From SMWC01 sp045561055 (GTDB taxonomy: Bacteria; Pseudomonadota; Gammaproteobacteria; Steroidobacterales; Rariloculaceae): DNA of 64,000 bases. The notes below the pieces were generated by a model. The model did not search any database. It was given only the letters and a program-made list of their open reading frames with translations, and was not told the origin of the DNA. A program made the position numbers and the translations under genes. Below, piece after piece: positions 61,600-64,000 of the stretch (within the stretch, counting starts at the first letter, position 1; every line of letters starts with the position of its first letter). The DNA lies in the NCBI GenBank assembly GCA_045561055.1, contig JBJKYL010000010.1:248001-312000 (forward strand), given 5' to 3'.

Positions 61600-62772
61600 T
61601 TGCTAGCCGTCAAGCACATGAACGAGTTGGTGCTCGAGAGGCAGTGGGTGCTTATTAGAGAGGACCTGAACGTGCCGATTAGTGACGGTAAGGTGGCGAA
61701 TAATAAGCGGCTCAGAGCCGCCTTGCCCACAATCGAATACGCACTTCAATGCGACGCTCGCGTGGTACTACTCTCGCATCTAGGTCGGCCTCAAGAAGGT
61801 TTGTACGATACAAAATTGTCGCTGGAGCCGGTAGCGGATGAGCTTTCAGAAATGCTTGGTAGGCCGGTCCCTCTTGCCCGCGATTGGTTGGACGGGCTCG
61901 ACGTTGCACCGGGTAGTGTGGTGCTCTGTGAAAATGTACGCTTCGAGGTTGGTGAAAACAAAAATGACGATAGGCTGGCGCGTCGGATCGCGGCGTTATG
62001 TGACATCTATGTCATGGATGCTTTCGGTACGGCCCACCGCGAAGACGCAAGCACGTATGGGGTCGGGTGGCACGCGCCCATCGTTTGCGCAGGTCCTCTG
62101 CTCGTAAACGAGGTGGAGGCGCTGGAGAGGGTGTTGGAAAACCTTGCGCGGCCCGTTGTAGCCATCATCGGCGGTTCAAAAATCTCTACTAAGTTTGAAG
62201 TGCTGAGTTCTCTAGCATCTTCAGTTGATGAGTTGATTGTCGGCGGTGGTATTGCAAATACTCTCCTCGCAGCAGCGGGGGTAAACGTCGGTGAGTCGGT
62301 TCAGGAAGTTCAGATGCGCCATTTGGCATCCCAATTGCTGGATGGGAAATTCGGTGACGCTATTGTGCCGCTGCCTACGGACGTGGTGGTCGGCAAGTCA
62401 CTAGATGTGGAAGCGCGTGGTGAGATCAAATGGACGGCTGATGTTGTCGGTGGCGAGATGATTCTCGATATCGGCCCGGATACGGCGCTCACTTATGCAG
62501 AGCGGCTCGGTAACGCTGGCACGATTCTCTGGAATGGGCCAGTCGGCGTGTTTGAATGTCCCGAATTTGCGGAGGGAACGCGGAGTGTCGCGCGAGCCGT
62601 GGCCGCGAGTAAAGCGTTCTCGATTGCAGGTGGCGGAGATACCCTGGCAGCGATTGAGCAGTTCGATGTGATGGACGATATCTCACTTATCTCGACAGGC
62701 GGCGGCGCATTGCTGGAATTTTTCACGGGTAAAAAGTTGCCTGCTTTAGAAATGTTGGGGGCGCGTGCCTGA
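61600..62772 (+). CDS. pgk: Phosphoglycerate kinase
   Basis: Transfers phosphate between 1,3-bisphosphoglycerate and ADP. 390 residues from a TTG at 61600 that aligns with the E. coli start; the ATG at 61618 is an alternative. Signature IREDLNVP (about 20), VMDAFGTAHRE (about 143), the hinge GGSKISTKFEVL (about 188) and the C-terminal SIAGGGDTLAAIEQF and ISTGGGALLEFF are all present. Confidence 0.96.
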   Translation: MLAVKHMNELVLERQWVLIREDLNVPISDGKVANNKRLRAALPTIEYALQCDARVVLLSHLGRPQEGLYDTKLSLEPVADELSEMLGRPVPLARDWLDGLDVAPGSVVLCENVRFEVGENKNDDRLARRIAALCDIYVMDAFGTAHREDASTYGVGWHAPIVCAGPLLVNEVEALERVLENLARPVVAIIGGSKISTKFEVLSSLASSVDELIVGGGIANTLLAAAGVNVGESVQEVQMRHLASQLLDGKFGDAIVPLPTDVVVGKSLDVEARGEIKWTADVVGGEMILDIGPDTALTYAERLGNAGTILWNGPVGVFECPEFAEGTRSVARAVAASKAFSIAGGGDTLAAIEQFDVMDDISLISTGGGALLEFFTGKKLPALEMLGARA

Positions 62773-64000
62773 TACGACTACTGTATTACCCAATCTCGCC
62801 GTGGTTGGGGTACGGTCTGCATTAGGCGCTTTCCGCTGCGCGATTGAAGCTGCCTCTCCTCAGCGCTGTTTAACTGCATCCTATATTCCAGATGGGGACC
62901 TGGTGGTTCTCGGCACGGGGAAAGCGGCCGTTGCGATGGCAATTGTCGTCAACGAGCATGCGTCGGGACAAGTAAGCGGGTTAGTCGTGACCCGCTACGG
63001 TCACGGGCTGCTCCCCGAGGAGACGGTGGGGCAGATCGAGATAATGGAAGCAGGGCACCCGCTCCCAGACGATGAGAGTGCGGTAGCAGGGCAGCGGCTC
63101 CTGGAGTTTGCAGAGAAACTTGGGTCGGATAACACGCTGGTGTTCCTTGTTTCAGGAGGCGGTTCCGCACTCTCGATCGCCCCTCTCGGCGCTGTCACCT
63201 TGGAACAAAAGCGGTCTGCTACGGATTATCTAATGCGCGTTGGCGCCGATATTCGCGATATCAACTGTGTGCGCAGGCATTTATCTGCGCTAAAAGGCGG
63301 ACGACTAGCACAGGCAGCTCATCCCGCTCGTGTGACAACTCTTGCAATCTCTGATGTGCCGGGTGATGTGATTAGTGATATCGCTTCTGGGCCAACGATT
63401 CCAGACAATTCGACAGCCATACAGGCAGCGGAAATTCTGACTCGGCACGACTATCCTAGGCGGGATGAGCTCGCGGCTGTATTGATGGATTCGCGTTATA
63501 GCTCGCCTGATCCCGAGGACACGGCATTCACGCTTGATTCGGCTGAGATAATTGCATCATCGAGAATCTCTTTGGATGCTGCGCAAGATGAACTTGAGTC
63601 CGCTGGCTACGCCGTTCACCGACTGGGCGATCATCTCACTGATATCGCTCGCGATCTGGGGCGCGTGCATGCGAGGCTGGCTATAGAGTTTGCGAATACT
63701 AATCTCCCAGTGGCGATACTCTCCGGAGGTGAGACGCGGGTAGTGGTTGGTGAAAAGGCAGGACGAGGAGGGCGTAATCTCGAATATCTTGCCGGACTTG
63801 CACTTCAGCTGGATGGTCATGAGAACATCGTCGCGATAGCTGCTGACACCGATGGAATTGACGGTAACGCGGATCATGCCGGTGCTATTGTTACACCAGC
63901 CACGTTAGCTCTCGGTAGAGAATCCGGCTTGGATCTTGTCGACTTGCTTAATCAGAATGACACGTATCGTTATTTTCAAGCGTGTAAACTTCTACTCGTA
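62765..64000 (+). CDS. Glycerate 2-kinase (MOFRL/GckA type), 3' end outside window
   Basis: Phosphorylates glycerate to 2-phosphoglycerate, feeding photorespiratory or glyoxylate-derived carbon into glycolysis. A GTG at 62765 overlaps pgk by eight bases; the frame is open to the last base (412 codons). GTGKAAVAMA (about 46), LVSGGGSALSIAPLG (about 130), CVRRHLSALKGGRLA (about 170), ISDVPGDVISDIASGP (about 197), SGGETRVVVG (about 320) and the MOFRL part GGRNLEYLAGLALQL are family signatures. Only the very C-terminal end is missing. Confidence 0.9.
   Translation, partial: MPDTTTVLPNLAVVGVRSALGAFRCAIEAASPQRCLTASYIPDGDLVVLGTGKAAVAMAIVVNEHASGQVSGLVVTRYGHGLLPEETVGQIEIMEAGHPLPDDESAVAGQRLLEFAEKLGSDNTLVFLVSGGGSALSIAPLGAVTLEQKRSATDYLMRVGADIRDINCVRRHLSALKGGRLAQAAHPARVTTLAISDVPGDVISDIASGPTIPDNSTAIQAAEILTRHDYPRRDELAAVLMDSRYSSPDPEDTAFTLDSAEIIASSRISLDAAQDELESAGYAVHRLGDHLTDIARDLGRVHARLAIEFANTNLPVAILSGGETRVVVGEKAGRGGRNLEYLAGLALQLDGHENIVAIAADTDGIDGNADHAGAIVTPATLALGRESGLDLVDLLNQNDTYRYFQACKLLLV

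Noticed and set aside
1..64000. Genomic island, prophage, CRISPR array or defence system
   Set aside because: No integrase, phage genes, repeats with spacers, restriction genes or toxin-antitoxin pairs; gene content is core.

Overview
This 64 kb window looks like one chromosomal stretch of a free-living, probably marine, uncultivated gammaproteobacterium. The signs are a macromolecular-synthesis operon in proteobacterial order (rpsU, yqeY-like, dnaG, rpoD), Gram-negative envelope genes (tolC, hldE, mpl, degQ-type protease, dacB, uppP), the MsrP/MsrQ pair and a split class II ribonucleotide reductase (NrdJa/NrdJb) as in Pseudomonas. There is no phage, insertion sequence, CRISPR array or rRNA. 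Genus-level placement is not possible from the sequence alone.

Layout. 1-4.2 kb: an M16 zinc protease cut by the window edge, a proline iminopeptidase and a dihydroorotase. 4.2-6.6 kb: a compact sigma-54 module, in which a PAS-PAS-AAA+-HTH activator is divergent from a small exported protein whose mature N-terminus looks like a TonB box; between them lie a well-formed -24/-12 promoter and three copies of a palindromic operator. 6.8-12.8 kb: dacB, an SH3 membrane protein, msrPQ, glnK-amtB. 13-15.6 kb: two tandem TPR proteins with TonB C-terminal domains. 16-20.6 kb: a three-gene 2-oxoacid:ferredoxin oxidoreductase operon with a GltD-like/ferredoxin partner. 20.8-25.7 kb: DUF1134 lipoprotein, zinc-ribbon protein, ogt, rhomboid protease, an ATPase, ddl, DUF423 protein. 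25.76-26.07 kb: tRNA-Ile(CAU) interrupted in the anticodon loop by an ORF-less 235-nt group I intron. 26.2-41.9 kb: a glutamate-synthase-like flavoprotein, the rpoD/dnaG/rpsU operon, tsaD, folate genes (folB, folK, pteridine reductase), a NDUFAF7-like methyltransferase, uppP, cca, a COG4324 lipoprotein, an NDUFA9-like protein and a DegP/DegQ protease. 42-45.6 kb: nrdJa and nrdJb behind NrdR boxes and a long structured leader. 45.8-49.8 kb: hldE, tolC, rhodanese, PIMT-like methyltransferase. 50-55.3 kb: a pyrophosphate block (H+-pyrophosphatase, PPi-type phosphofructokinase, adenylate kinase), then rnd. 55.3-60.5 kb: five consecutive genes (membrane protein, mpl, a truncated GumN-like gene, cpdA-like phosphodiesterase, tkt) that are intact except for many single-base indels, mainly +1 in homopolymers; this looks like a low-quality sequence patch more than biological decay. 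60.6-64 kb: gap, pgk and a glycerate 2-kinase running off the end.

Themes. Central carbon and energy genes suggest economical, PPi-linked glycolysis (PPi-PFK with a K+-independent H+-PPase), a pentose-phosphate/Calvin-type lower block (tkt-gap-pgk-glycerate kinase), and a ferredoxin-linked 2-oxoacid oxidoreductase. The two most striking items are the intron-bearing tRNA-Ile(CAU), whose closest known parallel is the Azoarcus tRNA-Ile intron, and the self-contained sigma-54/TonB-box-peptide module at 4.3-6.6 kb.
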